Shown here: piece after piece, positions 1 to 15,700 of the stretch
How positions within the stretch are numbered: the first letter of the stretch is position 1
Layout: every line of letters begins with the position of its first letter
Source of the DNA: Mugil cephalus
Lineage: Eukaryota > Chordata > Actinopteri > Mugiliformes > Mugilidae
Assembly: GCF_022458985.1 (NCBI RefSeq)
Contig: NC_061779.1
Span: forward strand, 21,745,001 to 21,809,000
DNA: 64,000 bases
Reading direction: 5' to 3'
Notes under the pieces: model-generated
Database searches by the model: none
The model's input: only the letters and a program-made list of their open reading frames with translations
What the model was told of the DNA's origin: nothing
Position numbers and translations under genes: made by a program

Positions 1-3000
1 ATCATACTTATTTACAAAGATTTACTTATCGTGATGCCAAAAATGGTAAAAGGAAAACTATTTCAGAGGTAAACTTAATGTACTCCAATATAACTTAATA
101 CTGTGCTGTATTTACGTGCTTACATGCAGTAGAAATTAAAAGTCGACATTAATACTCACTACTAACATAACAAAAACATACATGAAAATGCATTGAGTGT
201 GAACGTCCTCACCGGCTACAAAGCATGGTGTGCTAGCATGGATTAGATGAACTAAATGAAGGTGAAACAGCAGAGGGATAAAGGCAGGAGTCTGAGAGAA
301 ATCCCATCACACTCAAAATCACACAACAGCATTTGTGACACATTCACAAATTATGTCACAAATTTCATGAAAGACCAGTGAGGTGCAGAGGAGGAAACAC
401 TAACTCTAGCCAGTGGACTTAGTCACGCAGGGTTGGGTTGTTTGCATCATCAGCCGATGAAGTCAGCTCTCTCTAAGCTAACAGGACTGTATGTCCTCGT
501 TGGTGGACCTTGTGGAGACACGGCCTCATGCAAGAACGTGGATCAGCAGGTCAGTTTTCTTTTGCTTACAGTTTCCAAAATTTACCACAATTAAGTAAAA
601 CAACACAATCACCTAGAACTGTAAGCAAATGTGAAATTATACAAGCACCCCCACACAATTTCTGTCCATGAAGCTACTTGGACCAAGGAAGAGAACGTTG
701 ACGTCATATGAAACTGGAGCAAACGAAAATGGTCACGAAGCCAACAGCAGCTTTCAGAAGTCATGGAAAGAAAAGCTAGCTCAGGCCCTTTTATTCAGTT
801 CTCTCCCAGCAGTAACTTCCTCTGTTGAACGTGACAGTGTTATATCCATAACATCTTCTCAAAACTCAACAAGTCCAGTTGCTTTCATTAAATGCTTTTT
901 GGACATGCCATCATCTGAATGACTGAGGGCCTTCAAAGACATCACCAACTGGAGGCCGGGACACAACTACGACTGTCATGAGGCCACTTGTCACGTTGGG
1001 GGTGGCTTGCTTTGAGATAGAAAGAGGTCTTTAAGTGTGACAAACCTGTCTGACCAATCGCTCTTCATTACTCTGATGGCACTACACTGCAGCCTACATT
1101 AAGTTTTTATTTATTTTTTGTCAGATGTAACTCTTACCTGAGATCAAGAGGTTACCTTATGTGGATATTCTAGGGCTGCATAGCACATCTCAGGCGCCAC
1201 TCATAGGCCTGAAACAGGCACTCAACAGGCAACAAGTTTGTGCTGTTTTGTGAGTTTCGTAGAAAAATGTTCTTGCATGAGGCCCCCTCTCAGTCTCAGT
1301 TTTTTGTACCAACATGGAAGTCCTGGAAAATAACTTCAGCTGCTGACGAAGACCATGGGACACCACTGAAAGCATCAGGACGAATGAGTAGGAAGACACT
1401 GAGATGAGACAGGAAGTGGTATTTCTGAGATCAGGAAGTAACTGTAAAGCTGAACTTTATAACATTTCTGTCTGGTTTCAGTTAGAACTCGACCTCCTGT
1501 ATATTTTAGACTCTTATTCTATGCTTTCAGTTCCCCATCGCATTCAAGACAATAACGTGCCTTCCTTCATGTTAATCTCTTTCCACTTGAGACTAATACA
1601 GCTGTCCCATTTACTGAGGATTCATTTCTGAGAGCTGAAATCCCATTAACCTTATCAGTGATCGGCAGTTACCACATTAAGTAATAACCAGGAAGAGACT
1701 GTAAGAGAGAGCAAGAGAGCAGTCATCAAAGCAAACAGCACTGCACGCCCAAACTTGATGGGGGCGGGGGCACCTCTCTCCAGTCTCCTAGCAAGCCGAT
1801 CCTCCCCTCACCGCTGTTTATGACCTCCTCTGTCTGCGGAGGTGTGTAATGGAGAGAAGGAGAGCCTGTCAGAGAAGCGGAGGCTTCAGAGGATCCACCG
1901 AGCCTCGCAGCTTAAACAGCCATCGCATGCGTGGATGTGATGGGAAGCTCAGATTCGTAATGACTCAGCGAGGTTGTTGAGCAACTGAACTGCTCCTTCA
2001 AGGACCAATACTGGTGGTCTGATCTTTGCTTTCACATATAACTGCCAACCATTTTTCAAAGCATCAGCAGCAGCTATTAAACTGCTTTCCTACATTTGTC
2101 ACTGCTCTTTATTCTTTCTTCTTTGAAGACAGGCCTCAAATGTTCTGAGAGCTGCTCCTAAAAATAATAAACAGTATGTGTCGCCTCAATTGTGTTGCCT
2201 TCATTTTTCAGTTAATTGTTTTAACAATATTTTATTATCTACACTCTTGTGAATTGGGGGGAAAAACTAAATAAATTCATATACGAAAAAAAAAAAAGAA
2301 TTTGAAAATGGTAAGCTAAGACTAGAGAGAAGTGAGGAGAAAAGGCTTGCACTGGTTTGTGAGACATTGTGTGTGAGACCTTAGAATGACGTCACGAGCT
2401 AATTTGATTTGATTCCTGCCAGGACACAAAAGGAGAGGCAAAACTGGCAGATGTCGTTGTAAACCTAGTTGCAGTAACGATGTGTGCTGTCAGAAAATCA
2501 ATCAGACGTCAGGACATTAGTTTTCAAAGAGACACCTGCACACAGCTGCACTAATGTCACTCTGACAACAAAACAAGAGCTGGAGCATGTTTACTGTCTC
2601 AAATCAATTACCAGTCTCTGTAAGGGAAATGAATATCACCAGAAGTGAATGCTTTGGAAAATGGTTAGCACTAATGTGACTTGTTCAGTTTTGTAACTGG
2701 CCGAATCGTAGTGAAAACATGGTCTTTTACGATCACGTCTCTTTTACAACACCAACCAAAATGCACCTGAGGCCTCATCTTGAAATCTGCATCACGAGGA
2801 AAATGACAAGTTAACTCTCTGTGTGGAACAACGAGCTGTGAGTTAAAAAGCAGCACTATTATCACAATAATAATGAACACACAATAATGGACAAATGTGA
2901 CAGCAAAATCAAACCTTGAAGTCACTCCCGAAGCTTAAAACCATGGCTGATTTTAACAAGGACATGTGACACACTCAGGCTTTGATTTTCTGTCTGCATT

Positions 3001-3722
3001 TAAAACACATAGCTGCTTATGAACCGATGGCACATGAAGTAAATGGGATGGAGACTTTGGAGGATTGAGAAGATGCATTAGGAGAAACTGCACCGTGTCC
3101 TCTTAAAGACAACTCAGCTTACTTTTGTGTTTCTACATGACAGTCTGGGGAATAGTTTGGGTCAGAAGGCCTTGAAAACCCTGTCGCTTCCAAACGCGGT
3201 CCCTTCTGTATCACATGTGCTATTGGCTATATCACAACTGTGAGGAAACATATGGACGGGGCGAGTGAACTGCTGCTCAACAGAAGCAAGTGCAGCAGAG
3301 AGGATGGGAGAGCTTGATATCACCGGCTGTCTTCAGAATGACTTTTAAACAGATTTTCATTCTGACATTTTCTCTCATTTCTCCTTTGTGAATGATTGTC
3401 TTCCACAGAGGGAGGAGATGTTAAACAGCATCCATCTGGAAGTAGATGGAGGCCAAAAAGGATGCATGTTACTGATGAGCTGTTAATGCTAATGAGCTGT
3501 AAGTGAATGAATGACGGTCAGTGAGAGAGGAATCAATGTTATATTGGAGTTAGTGTTGTATTGGGAGTGAAGCTCTGGCGACTCTGTCCAAACCCTCTGA
3601 GGCACTGCTCTGGGGAAGGAGCAACCCTCACTCCCCTCCATCTTTTGGGGCCCCTGGAAATCCCAGAGGGCCCCTGTGTCTCTGTTTGTTACTGTTCCCA
3701 CTGCACGCACAGACTCCTTCAC
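1..3722. other. Intron of ap3b2 reaching the left window edge
   Basis: This stretch lies downstream (minus-strand sense) of the last ap3b2 exon found in the window. I looked for the next exon of the family, which should begin the charged, serine-rich hinge, and saw no match on the minus strand. The short open frames here have no splice context or recognisable protein similarity. An A-run near 2285-2297 and ordinary AT-rich sequence are all that stands out. The remaining ap3b2 exons probably lie to the left of the window. Confidence 0.6.
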
Positions 3723-6700
3723 CTCCACGTTGCGCACGGAGGGATCAGGGGCAGCTTCAGGCCAGTCAGGCAGCTCCTGGTAGCCGCCGGCCTTAGCATT
3801 CAGCAAGTGGGACAATGAACCCAACTGGAAGTGGTCTCGATCTGCAAAGCACAAAGAAAGAAGAATCTGTGATGTTCACCCAGGCGCTTTGTTTCTGCTC
3901 TTAGAAGCTCACCTGCCACTTACAACACAATACATTTCAACTATACTTACACAGTTGAATCAGCAGCTCTCTCAGTTATTTGAGACAAATGCTGAGTTCC
4001 ATAAACTTCATTATGCTAAGATTTAGAGCAGGACTCTTATAGGATGCATCTAATAGGATGCATTTATTTTCACTAGTGTATTAATTCCTAGCTTTGCAAA
4101 GCTAAGCAGACATGAAGTCAGTTAGTTAGCTCTGGAGACGAGTTCTGAAGTCATAAGGAAAGTCATTTGTCCGTGATTTCTAAGGGGATCTGAGGATGTT
4201 TGCAATGAACAGAGATAGTCATATCCTCAGGAAGTGCACATCACACTGAATCATAAAATATGTCAATCAAGACCGTTCACATTTCACTGAGTTATGAGTC
4301 TGAGGAAGATGCATTATGACTGCCGCTGATTCACAGTAACTCCTGCAGCGTGAGCGGCTGACCGTGTTGATAAGCCAGCCAAATCAATAAATAACCAACT
4401 TCCTGTTTCTTTCTCCTCAGAATATTTGCCTCACAGCTCCCTGTACATCCAGGCAACGGGAAAATGAATACTTCATTTAGTGTGATGACTTAGAAGTGAC
4501 TCTCTCACATTTGTTATGCGCACTAGAGTTAATTAGGCCGTAATCAAGAGGATTCAAACTATTTTGTTAATGTGACGGAAGACAAGGCAGAGGGAGTAGT
4601 GTACCTTTAAATGGAGACTCGAGGACAGGTGCAGGTTTTAGGGCGAGGAACAGCTTCTTAGCGTACTTGCTAAGGGCCCCACACTTCTCAGTGGGCACAA
4701 TAAGCTGGCGAATGAAGCGTGCTCGGTCGCGAATGTCGTAGTTCTGGTCGTATTTGGCCAGGTTGAGGACATACTGCGTCAACAGTTTAGTCTGTGAGGG
4801 GAAGGAACATGAAGAACGTGGAGGATGAAGAGAGTGCAAACAAGAACACAGTATGCAAATAGTTGTGCATATGGTAGCAAGGGGGTAACGTGTTGACACG
4901 GCACTGGGTAATTTGGTAGGGTAGAAAGTTGCTAGACGTTTTATGTGGTTTAGATAGTAGGTCATTGATATGTGGTTGGGATGAACTAGTGAATTGCTAG
5001 TTGAGTAGTTTGTGTGGTTGTGGTTGGTGGTTGCTATGGTGCTCTGTTTTGTAGGTAGTTAGAAGGATAAATTGGTGGTTGCTATTGTGTTACAGGTGGT
5101 TGGTGGGGTAAATATACTGTAGCAACAACCAAAATGTAATGCATAGTTTATATGTTTACTTTTAAAGCCCTTTTAAACACTAACAACAGATAAGCATGTA
5201 ATTAACACCTGTTTGGAGTTGGTCAGATACAGCTTGGCTGCCAAATTGATGATCTGTAGCTTGACAATGTCCTCCTCGTTAGTGAAGGACTTGGCCATCT
5301 TCCTCAGAACATCCGGGGCAATCTTAGGTACATGCTCACAGTATTCTCCTATCAGCCACAGGATGCTGGCCCGCGCCATCGGCACCTAAGAACACAAAGT
5401 AAATGGTTGTGTGTGTCTACCTCTTGCATTGCACAGGGATGTAACAATCAAAAGCAGGTTCTTTGTCGAGGTTAACAGTGTTTTAACAAAGCAGCGCACT
5501 CAGCTGAAACTTTGCTTGCCTTGACAAATATTGGATAAAACCCCATAGAGGCACTGTGGTAAACAGTAATAAGACTTAGCAGGAAAAATTCTGAAAGCCA
5601 AACACTGGCAGGAGTTCACGAATGGTCGCTCACCTGGATGTTGTCTGTTAGCTTCGCCATGTGTTTGATGATGTCGCTATGCTTCTCTGGTTGCATCTGC
5701 AGCAGCTTCTTGATAACAACCACCGACTCAGCTACAACCAGCTCTATAAAACAGAATTTGACCAGAAATCAGAGTTAATCTGTTGGTTTAGTCATTTCAC
5801 TCATTTCATAATACACAAACGAAAATGAAAAAGCTTAATTAAAACATTCCATAGTGATAAATAATATGCATTACATATCAAATATATTAATCATTTAAAA
5901 AGCGTCTTGACTATTCCAGCCTTACCATCACGGTTGGACAGCAGCTGCACCAGACCGTTCAGACACGTGTCCCTCACCTCGCCAATGTTCGTAGCACAGC
6001 GGCCAATGGCTTGGATTGTTGCAGCCACAAAATCTTTATCCATGCTTTTAATGTATGTCTGTCAGAAAGACAAATGACATTGACTCCATACAATTAATCC
6101 CTCTTCTCAGTACTGATCTGCTGCCTGATCGTTTGTTCTTGAAGCATCAGCTTCCTTCCCTTTCATCTACCTGAAATTCTCTGAGAATGGTGGAAATATT
6201 CGTCTCGTTGGCCAGATTGGTGAGAACCTCCAGCTGCAAAGGACACAAAGAACAGACTGTTTTCACACTGATCTACGCAAACTGCAAGAGAAAAGTCTGG
6301 CTGTCTGGAAATAGAGAACAGAAGGCAACCTTTAGGACTTTGATCTGAGTTGGATCTGTGGAGCGAATGTAGAAACTCTTCAGGTATGGTTCAAACATCC
6401 CCTGTGACACACAGAGATAGGAAGAAATAAAATAAATAATAACTCAGTGATCCTGCAGCAGTTTGATTGTTTGATTGCGAGCACTATACAAACACAACTA
6501 ACGCCACCAGGTGTAGCTCACCCTTCTCTTAATTGTCATTGTTGCCACATTTTGGAGGACGACGTACTGGACTTCACTGGAGAAAGAGACAGAAGAAGGA
6601 GTGATTGATGGAGAAAAGAGTAAAGAGTAATCAGACGTTAAAATTTAGGTCAATAGCTAGCAGGCTAACTTAGCCAATAGGGTGTTGCTGGTTTCTCGGT

Positions 6701-9700
6701 TACTTGATAGTAAGTGATGTGAGTGCGAATGGTTGGTTGTCTTTCCATATTAGCCCTGTGATGGGTAAGGGGTAATAAATTATGGATGAAAACATAATCA
6801 ATGGAAATGTTGTAGCTGTGAGTTACATGCAAAATGTTCTTTCTGTGTCCATTTTTTTGAAACAAAAATTAGACACAGCAGAAAAACACACACAGTGGCA
6901 CCTAACACAGCCTCTGGTAGTATTATAATTGTGTGGTTGCATTTTCCTCAGACGAACTAAAGTCATTGTTTGGAAAGGAATCTGATATTCCTTTCTGACC
7001 AACAAAGGGTCTCTGTGAACGACTGATAAAATTACTATTCATTGAACTGGGTGACCCCTAATGTTCGATGTCAAAATGACTATTAATCGTGAGAACACTG
7101 CTGCTAGGCAACTGTTGCCATAAAGAGGCCTTCATGGAGGCTAAAAGTTTAGCAAGCTAACGGGCTGATAACATAATGAGGTCGTTGAGAATGACAATAT
7201 TTTCCTCAGACACAATTTTAGAAAAGGAAACTCTTTACATCTGAAATTACAAATCTTATTTTCACTTCCAATATTGAATATGAAATATTAAAAGACGAGG
7301 TCATACTTATGGATTTTTTTTTTAGTAGCCTATATATAGATGACCCCTTTTCAAGGCAGCCATTGTCTCCCTGGGTTCCAGTTAATCAGACAGAGTAAGT
7401 AACACTTGTGATGGTGCAGGGCTCTGATGTTGATATTTAACTTTTCTGTTTTGTTTGTATTTAGTTTGTTTTGTTTGTTAGCTCAACAACATTGTTGCTA
7501 GCCATGTAGCTCACAGGTGACAACCACTGGTACAAATTCAACGCCTGCGAGGTAGGTAGCTAACGTTAGCAGCTAGCAAGCTAAAAACAAAACACTTTGA
7601 ATGACATCTCATCCTTCGCAAATAGCACTTATTTATGAAGAGTGATATGCCAAAACATTATTACAAGAATCACTAAAGCTACTGAGCACTAAAACAAAAC
7701 TGAGATTCATGACTATTAAAAGATGTTTATTAGACATTTTCTGTCATGTTCTCGTTAAATTCTCAGTATTATTACTCAAAGTGGTAAATCTGCGTGCTTT
7801 CATGTTGCCTGAAACGCCAAAGACTCTGTTGAGATAAGTCTAATGAGAAATATCCCACAGCACAGTGGCTTTCTGATGAATTCCCCACAGAGAGAGGCTG
7901 CTGTTGAGTCGCTGCTGAATGATGATCCCATTACGGCGCAGCCAAAGCCACAAGACCACTTGTTCAATACGAAGCTGACAGTGTGCAGGACTTACAGCCG
8001 AGTGACACCTATGTGCTGTCATCACTCCCTATGGTTTATGCTTTCATGTTTACTTCAGCTTCTCGGAGCTCCCTGTTTAATTTCCCTTTCCGCTTTTGGG
8101 CTAAAGAGATTTATTTTACTACCGTCACTTGTCATTTTGTCACACTGTTTTCCACTTAGCTGCGTTTCATGGTCATAACAGTCTTCGTTCGTTCAGCTGT
8201 GGACTGATTTATTTTAATTTCTTTGGCATTTCAACTAGTTTTTGTTCCTTTTCATGTGAGGCTGACTTTATTCATTTTGAAACAGGTTCGTGTTGCCATT
8301 TGAATAAACAGTTAATCTCAAAGCTCACCTATGGCTCCTCAGGAGACGGACCAGTGCCTTGGCTATTACACCAACTTCTGCTTTAGGGGCGAGGTGGAAA
8401 TACAGCTGAGCCACAGCCATCACCACCTGGATTGTGCAGAGAGTGAGAAAGGAGACGTGGGGGTATATATAACCTTGCAATGCAAAAGAGAGTAAAAATC
8501 TGGGTGTACCTATTCAGTCATGTGCTTCAGGCTCTACTGAAAATTCATTAATCTCCAGCAGGCCATTACCAATGCATCAGTGCCTTATACTGCCTCATGG
8601 TGCAGTGCAGATGTGGGACATGTGTGGATTTGTCTCTGTTGGTATGTGTCAAATATCCACGAAAGAACAAAAGCAAACTCTTTTGCTCTTTTTAATACTC
8701 TCCGCTCCTAGTTTAAATAAAGTGATTTTTTTTTCCCAAGTAATCACACTAAATGAATTTTATACTCCTAGCATAAAATAAACTGGCGCATGAGTCGTTC
8801 AAAAGGCAGTTTTTTTTTTCATATAGCACTTAAACGGCATAGAGCACACAACTTGAATCTGCATTAATTAATAAGCATCATAATTCATCATAACATCACT
8901 TAATAAAGAGGGCGGCCTCTACCATGACCCAAGAACCAGATATTTGTGATAGTGAATGCATTTTATACAACAGCCCTGCACTAAATCTTAGCCTGATAAA
9001 GGTCATAGTGTTCAGCTTTTTTTGAAAAATCACTGAAGGATGGTAAAGTGAAGTTTAAGTAAAGTAAAGTTTAGGGCTGTGAACCTAAAAGCATGAGCTG
9101 AAAGATGATAAAATGCTATCCAGTTATCTTTAAAAGCAATCCCTTTCACATTACTGACTCATTTGATGAACTGGTAACGTGAGAATATTCATTACAGCGG
9201 CAGAAACATCGACATATCATCACCAGTTTAGCCGATGAGACGAACCAGTTATCAAACAGTCGCTGATTTACATATCCAGCAGTTATGGTACAGCATTATC
9301 ATTCACCCACAGTAATGTTTCTGGTCATCCGATGAATGTTAGACCCACATGTCAGGACGTACTATACCCAGTTCAAGATGGAACAGACCGACAACAATCG
9401 ATGCTTATCAGTGACGTCTTAAGTGCATGAGACAAAAGAAAACGTGTTTGTTTCTTGAGGAATGGGGGAAGCCTTGACGTGTCTCAAATATGATGTCGCC
9501 TAGAGGCAACTGGCTTGACAGGAACAGGACAAAGGCAGAATAATGTGTGACAGAGGAATTTTACAGAATCTGACAAGAAAACAAGCCACGCAAGGTGACC
9601 ACAACAGCTCTAATGCAGGGTGATGCCTTATTTGTTTCCTACAGCAAATTGTCACTTGTCCTTACTGCAGAGTGAGCGGTCAGCTCTGATTAAGGACTCT

Positions 9701-12700
9701 TAATCCCTAAAACACTTGAGTGATGAAGGCTTGATAACATGAACGAAGGTTATTCACATGGAGACATCATCTACTCGCACCAACCTGCTTCTAAATGTAG
9801 GATAACGAAGGCGAGGAAACACACTAATAATCTCTACCATGGCAACTGGTTCAAGAGGGAAGTTAATGAGCTGCGCTGTGTTTTACTCATGTAAGGCGTG
9901 TGTGTAGTTTAAAAGTGAGGGGCCTCACAGCTGCGTTGCGGCTCTGCAGGAGCGGCTTAGTATTCCTCAGCAGCAGCCGGTGGTCGGGGTCCATCACATA
10001 CGGCTTCCTCTTGGCCACGGCGGCAGCCTCGGCCTTCTTCTCCTTCTCCTCCTCGTCCTCGTCCTCGTCGTCATCTGAGCCGTAGAAGGTTTTGTCCCCG
10101 CCGCCTCCCTCCTCCAGCAGAGACTCCTGCAGGGACAGACGATTAAGCAGCGAGTTGGTTGTCAAACAACTGAAGAGAGATTCACAATGGCGCGGAAACA
10201 TAATTGAATTATTGCAACAAGTCGACAGATGGTGAAATTAATCTACGCTGCGTGTGAGAAAATTTATCTTAAGACTCGCTCCTGTTACACACAAGTAAAG
10301 TTCAGAAATGCTGACGCCACTTTCATAGGGATCAACCACAATGAAAATGGCTCCATTTGTGGCTACTTAGTTAAAATAAGCCAACAGGTGAGTCTGAAAA
10401 ATAAATAAATAAATAAACATTCAGAAATAAGTTGGCACCTGTGAAAGAGGAACTTAATGACAGGCTTATTGTAGCACTACAGTCACAATGGCAGAGGAAT
10501 AATTAACCCACCAAAACAGGGAAATTATTGCACCTTTACACCTGTGCGTACAGTAATCCTAATATGTGTAATTTATATGTATTTAATTAGATGACAGTGA
10601 CATGATAAACATGCTTCTAGCTCATAAAGGAATGATAATGAGACTAAAAAGTATGATGACCGGTGTAAAATAAACATGTTTTGTTGTTGTAATTTTATAT
10701 ATAACGGACAAAAACTGAAACTATAGCAATAATTAATAATTAATTCAAAATTTCACAAGCTAAATTGCTTTTTTTTGTCACCCTACTTTATATATATTTA
10801 TTAAATTCTTTATGTGGTTCCTGCTCACATTGATGTTTGGGTTGAGAAACTGGGTCCTGGCGTAGCGGGTCAACATGTTGATGATGACGACCTGCCCCCA
10901 CTCCTCCACGTCAATCAGTAGATTACACAGCTTCCTGTAGTTCTTGTGGATGAGGTCGATGCGCTCCGGACACACCTCCTCAAAGGCCATGACGACGCTT
11001 CCCGCCACCAACTGCAGCACATTTTCAATCACACAGGAGGCGGCCATGTTAACATAATACTATTACATCCTTTCTGTCAGGGCAGGGTATGTAACCTGTG
11101 AGGACTATCAAACATCAAATACTTCAACTGAATGTTGAGTTAAATAATAAGCCTGTGAGCGGTGACTGAGATCTGCTACCTGTCCTATTTTCTTTGGTTT
11201 ATGTTTATGTACAAACTGCAAGAGGGAGACTGGAGACTGATCAGCCCTGTAAACAACCGAGGCATTTAATGGAATCTTGGGCTGTGGAAAAACATGCTGG
11301 AGGAAATATTTAATCAACTGTGCGAGCAGAGGAAAAACCAACCGTGGTTTTGTCAGCGAGGAGTTTCTCTATGACTTCAATCAGCTGGTCTTTTTGTTCG
11401 GGATCCAAACTGGGAGCAGAGAAGAATAAATCACTCAAAGGCATGAAACAAGAAATGTTTGGAGAAAGTGTTAGCAATCAGTACCAAAAAAAAAAAAAAG
11501 AAAAAAAAATCCTACCATAAAACAAATGGGTTTCACTGCAGAGAAATAATGGGTTCCTAGGGGATTACCTTTTGCTGCTATCATTTCACAGTGGCAGTAA
11601 CTCATACCAACATTTCATCTAGACCTAGCAGTTCTCAGATTGGGGGTCAAGGCTCACTAGAAAGCCACAAAGTGAATCGTCAAACAAAGAAACTTAATCA
11701 ACTGGTAACTGGTAAATAAAAGTATGCGTAACCTGACAACGGTGATTTCTGAGAGTCCTGACAGAGGTTGTACCTGTACAGTTTAGGGATTGCATGAGCA
11801 GCTGTCTTCCTGACGTATGGAGACATATCTGAAGCGGCTTCTTTGATGGCCAACATCATTATCGGGACGATGATTGTAACCCGTATACTGGAGAGGACCC
11901 GCAGGGCGCTGGCTCGGATTAGCTGGTTAGGATCCTGCAAAAGTAGGGGAAGTCAAGTATTTCATCGGCAGTATGGGAGATACTGGGAGGAGTTAAAACA
12001 AGAGTATGCATCAACCGGACTACGAGCTCTCTGAAGTTGAACCTGAGAACAACAGGCCTTTGAGCAAAAAACATTTGGAAGTCATCACCTTTGAGGAAAT
12101 CATCAAGCTAGCATTTGCTAACTAGCAGGCAAAAATGGGAAAGTGTAAGAACATCATCCATTTTGCAAAAATTTGGCACAGAAATTTGACCTGCTGACGG
12201 AAGAAACCCACCCAACCATCCCAGACATGTTTCAATCTCTCATATATGGAAACCAACTAAATCTGCACACAATTTGGCAGCAATCTCTCGTTTCAGTTAA
12301 AGATTCGACCTAGAGAAAAAGTGCCAACCTCACAGTCATACTAAAGGATAGCTAATCTTAATTCATATCTATGGTATGGCGAATTCTGCACAGAAAGAAA
12401 TTCATGCTGGAAATACCTCAATAACTTTCAATCCATTTGTCCATTGTCCAAATGGATTGAAAGTTGGTGCTTAACCAGAGTCACTGTGATTTATCCTCTG
12501 TAGATTATGAATTTCTCAACACAGTTTCTTAGCCATTCACCTTCTTAAGCCACTTTGCCAGCCATGACGCCAGCATTACTGGAATTCTTTCATATAACCT
12601 CAGCAGCATAATTTTGAGTCGGTCTTTTAAAATCTGAAAGACCATCTCTTGTGTGAACTGCCGTACCTTCAGGCCACGCTGAAAGGTGGAAATGGAGAGC

Positions 12701-15700
12701 AGCGCAAGGTCCTGCTGCTCCTCAGCGTAACGCACCAAGTAAACATAGACCAGCTTCTTCACCTGGAGGGAGGAGCAGGGAGACGGGGAGAAGCTCATAA
12801 AAATACAAATTACGTAGATTAGTTTTATTATTTTCTATGAGACAAATATGGAGCGAACAGATAAAGCGCAGTGATAAAACCCTCAAATAGAAAAGAGGAG
12901 AATGGCAATTCAGTTCAAGTGAGATAAAAACTGAACCCTGCAGGGCTTTCAAACTGCGATAAGATAACACATAAATTACAATAAAGGAAAATAAAAGATA
13001 AATGAATAGGTCTTTCTACAGAAAAACTGCCTTTTAGCACTTAAAACAAGAAGAAATAGAAGAAGCGGAAAGCACAATACGTGGAGCGACATGAAATGGG
13101 TTCATTACAAACCTCGATGTTTTTACAGGCCACATTTTTCACCACAGCTGGGAAGAGATCTGATGCATTTTTACCTCGGGCGATCATCTGCAGAGAAAAT
13201 AAAAACACACCCGAAAGCACAGGAAAGATTTCACAAGGTGACATTTTTCAAGACTTTCAATCGTTTGCGGGAAAAAGTGCACAGCTTTTTTCATATATAT
13301 ATATATATTTCATTTCAGTCTCTTTTGATGCTTTCCATTCATTTTCTTCTTCTCTGTCCTGCAGCGAAGATGAATGAGTAGCTGGGTGTGGAGCTTCAGA
13401 AGCAGGAATCTGACACAGATTATGAATATTTAACAGCTGACTGCACAGTCTGAATCTCTTACCACTTGTTTTATAGCTTAAGAAATACCAGATTTGTGAT
13501 ATTGAGACATGTACCATTAAAATAATGAAGGGCAGTTTGGTTCAGAGAACACACCCTTCTGAGAGTCAGAGTCAAACTGAGAACCGTGCATGTTGTGTTT
13601 TGTTTTTTAACTATTTTGTTCGCAATGTGCAGCCGTTCCTGCTGGTCAAACAACGTTTATACTCACAGCTACAATCCGCTTCATCGCCTCCAGCTTCAGG
13701 GAGTCTTTGTTGCTGTCCAGCATCTCTTTCAGGTCGTCATGTCTGCGAGAAGAAAGCAGTGAAAATTACCCCACGGTTCGTTTGTGCTCGCTAGTTTGTT
13801 GCTGTTTTTATCATTTTGTTTAAGAGCACAATGGCCACGGCCAGGAAAAAAACAACCTGTTTTACAATTTCAACAGAGCGCTCAGGATGTATCAAAGTCT
13901 GTAAGTGTGACCCAGAAATGATCCTCTTTGAAGTCAGAAAGCTGGCTTGCAAAATATGGAAATTGCCGCACATAAAAGCTGGATAATTGAAAAGTGACAT
14001 AATCCCTCAAACGTGCTGACAGATAGTTAATGTTTTAGTAGCGACAACATAAGGAACATCTCTTGATCAGGAATCATTTGTTCACTCTAAGCAAACCAGG
14101 AAGGTTTAACAGCTTAATGCAGCCCTGTTTTGTTTCCAGATGTTGGAATTCAATTAGTCCATTACTAGTTTGATAATTTATGCCCAAATGCCCAATTTAT
14201 CCAATAAACTGGCAGGGGAGTGGATATGTTTCCTCTTATCAGCTTAATTGTTAACATAATTAGCCCATTTTATTTAATTTTTGGAGTATTTTGGCATTTC
14301 AAGTTTCAGTTTCAAGTATAGAAAAATGTCCATTAGCAAAAGTTAGCAATAACTGTTTCCTCATCTTGTTTCGTCATCCAAGGTTTTTTTCTTTTTACCT
14401 TTAGGCTATTTTACTGTACTTAGGCAAAGTTATAGTACAGTTGGTCCAGATTAGACAGACGTTTCCCTTACAAAGAAACAACAGCCATACTAGCCACTCT
14501 CAGGAGCGGTACTCTGATACGCTAAATGCTAATGCCACACGCTAACATGCTCATAATGACAATGTTAACCATGTTAACCATATGGCAGGTACAGGATTAT
14601 CAATGATGGCCACGTTTACCAACCAAGCTTATTGTTAGCTTATTGTTAGCATGCTAGCATTTAGGTAAATAATTAGATTAATGAAAATGTTGTCTAGAAA
14701 CATGCTAATACTGCTTTGAAGCGATGAATCTGCAAAACAAACCTTTTGTTTTCAGACCCGAAACTGACTTTGCTTCACTGATGACGAACATATTAAGGCA
14801 GAGTAATGTAAAGAAGCTGTCACCGGTATTTCCATATGTTTTATGATTTTGTTTTGCCATTCTCAGAGTGTAACAGCTGTCCATTCTGCATAAAGGCTAG
14901 TTTAACCATCCTTTGTTTTCCAGCCTTGTACATCCATCATCTCCTTCTGGGACAATGGGAACAGGAGCTCCCACATGTGAAGCAGGATCCTTCTGTGAAT
15001 GGACCTAAGCCAACTTCTCCACCCTGCTGCAGTACAAACACACATAAACAACACTGACAGTCTACCAAAACTGCAAGGGACCTGCAGCCATCGGTAACAC
15101 AGAGGCAACTGCAAACGGGATCAGACTAATTGAATGCTCAAAGACTCGACCATCAGGTAACAAAAGACAATAGCACTTACGTTAACTTAAAAATGTGGCG
15201 TTGCACAAAAAAAGGAATTAATGCAGGTCTCGTTTACATTTTGTTTGGAATAAGCATTAATAACATACTGACAGAAACCGACAGAGTTCAACACATCAGA
15301 CCATTGATGTTTCACTTGCAGTAAAACACTAAGCAAAACTGTAAACTATTTCAGAAGCCTTTAAAAAGAATAAATATCCCCACAGAAAGATTTTCTAATG
15401 CAACGCTGTCTTGCTGTCCTTTGGACGTGTGGGAAAGTAGGGTGGGGTTTGGGGAAGGAGTGATTCGATAGCTCCAGATCCTCACATTTCCCTCACCTAG
15501 TTTCCAAGGCAACAAAAGGATGCTATAAAATGAAGTTAAGTGTCTTCCTGTATTCCTGCAAAGCCTTTGCTGCAACTGGCAGTGTTGCCTTGTGGGACTG
15601 GAGGCGTAGTGAAGAATCAAGGGATCCATTCCCCTGGCTTCAGTGAATAAAGCCAAGAGTCTTGGTAAGTGTCTGATAATAATTCAGTTTATTCCTATCC

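Noticed and set aside
13081-13381. Plus-strand open frames of 96-98 codons
   Set aside because: They are antisense to ap3b2 exon 3 and its flanking introns.
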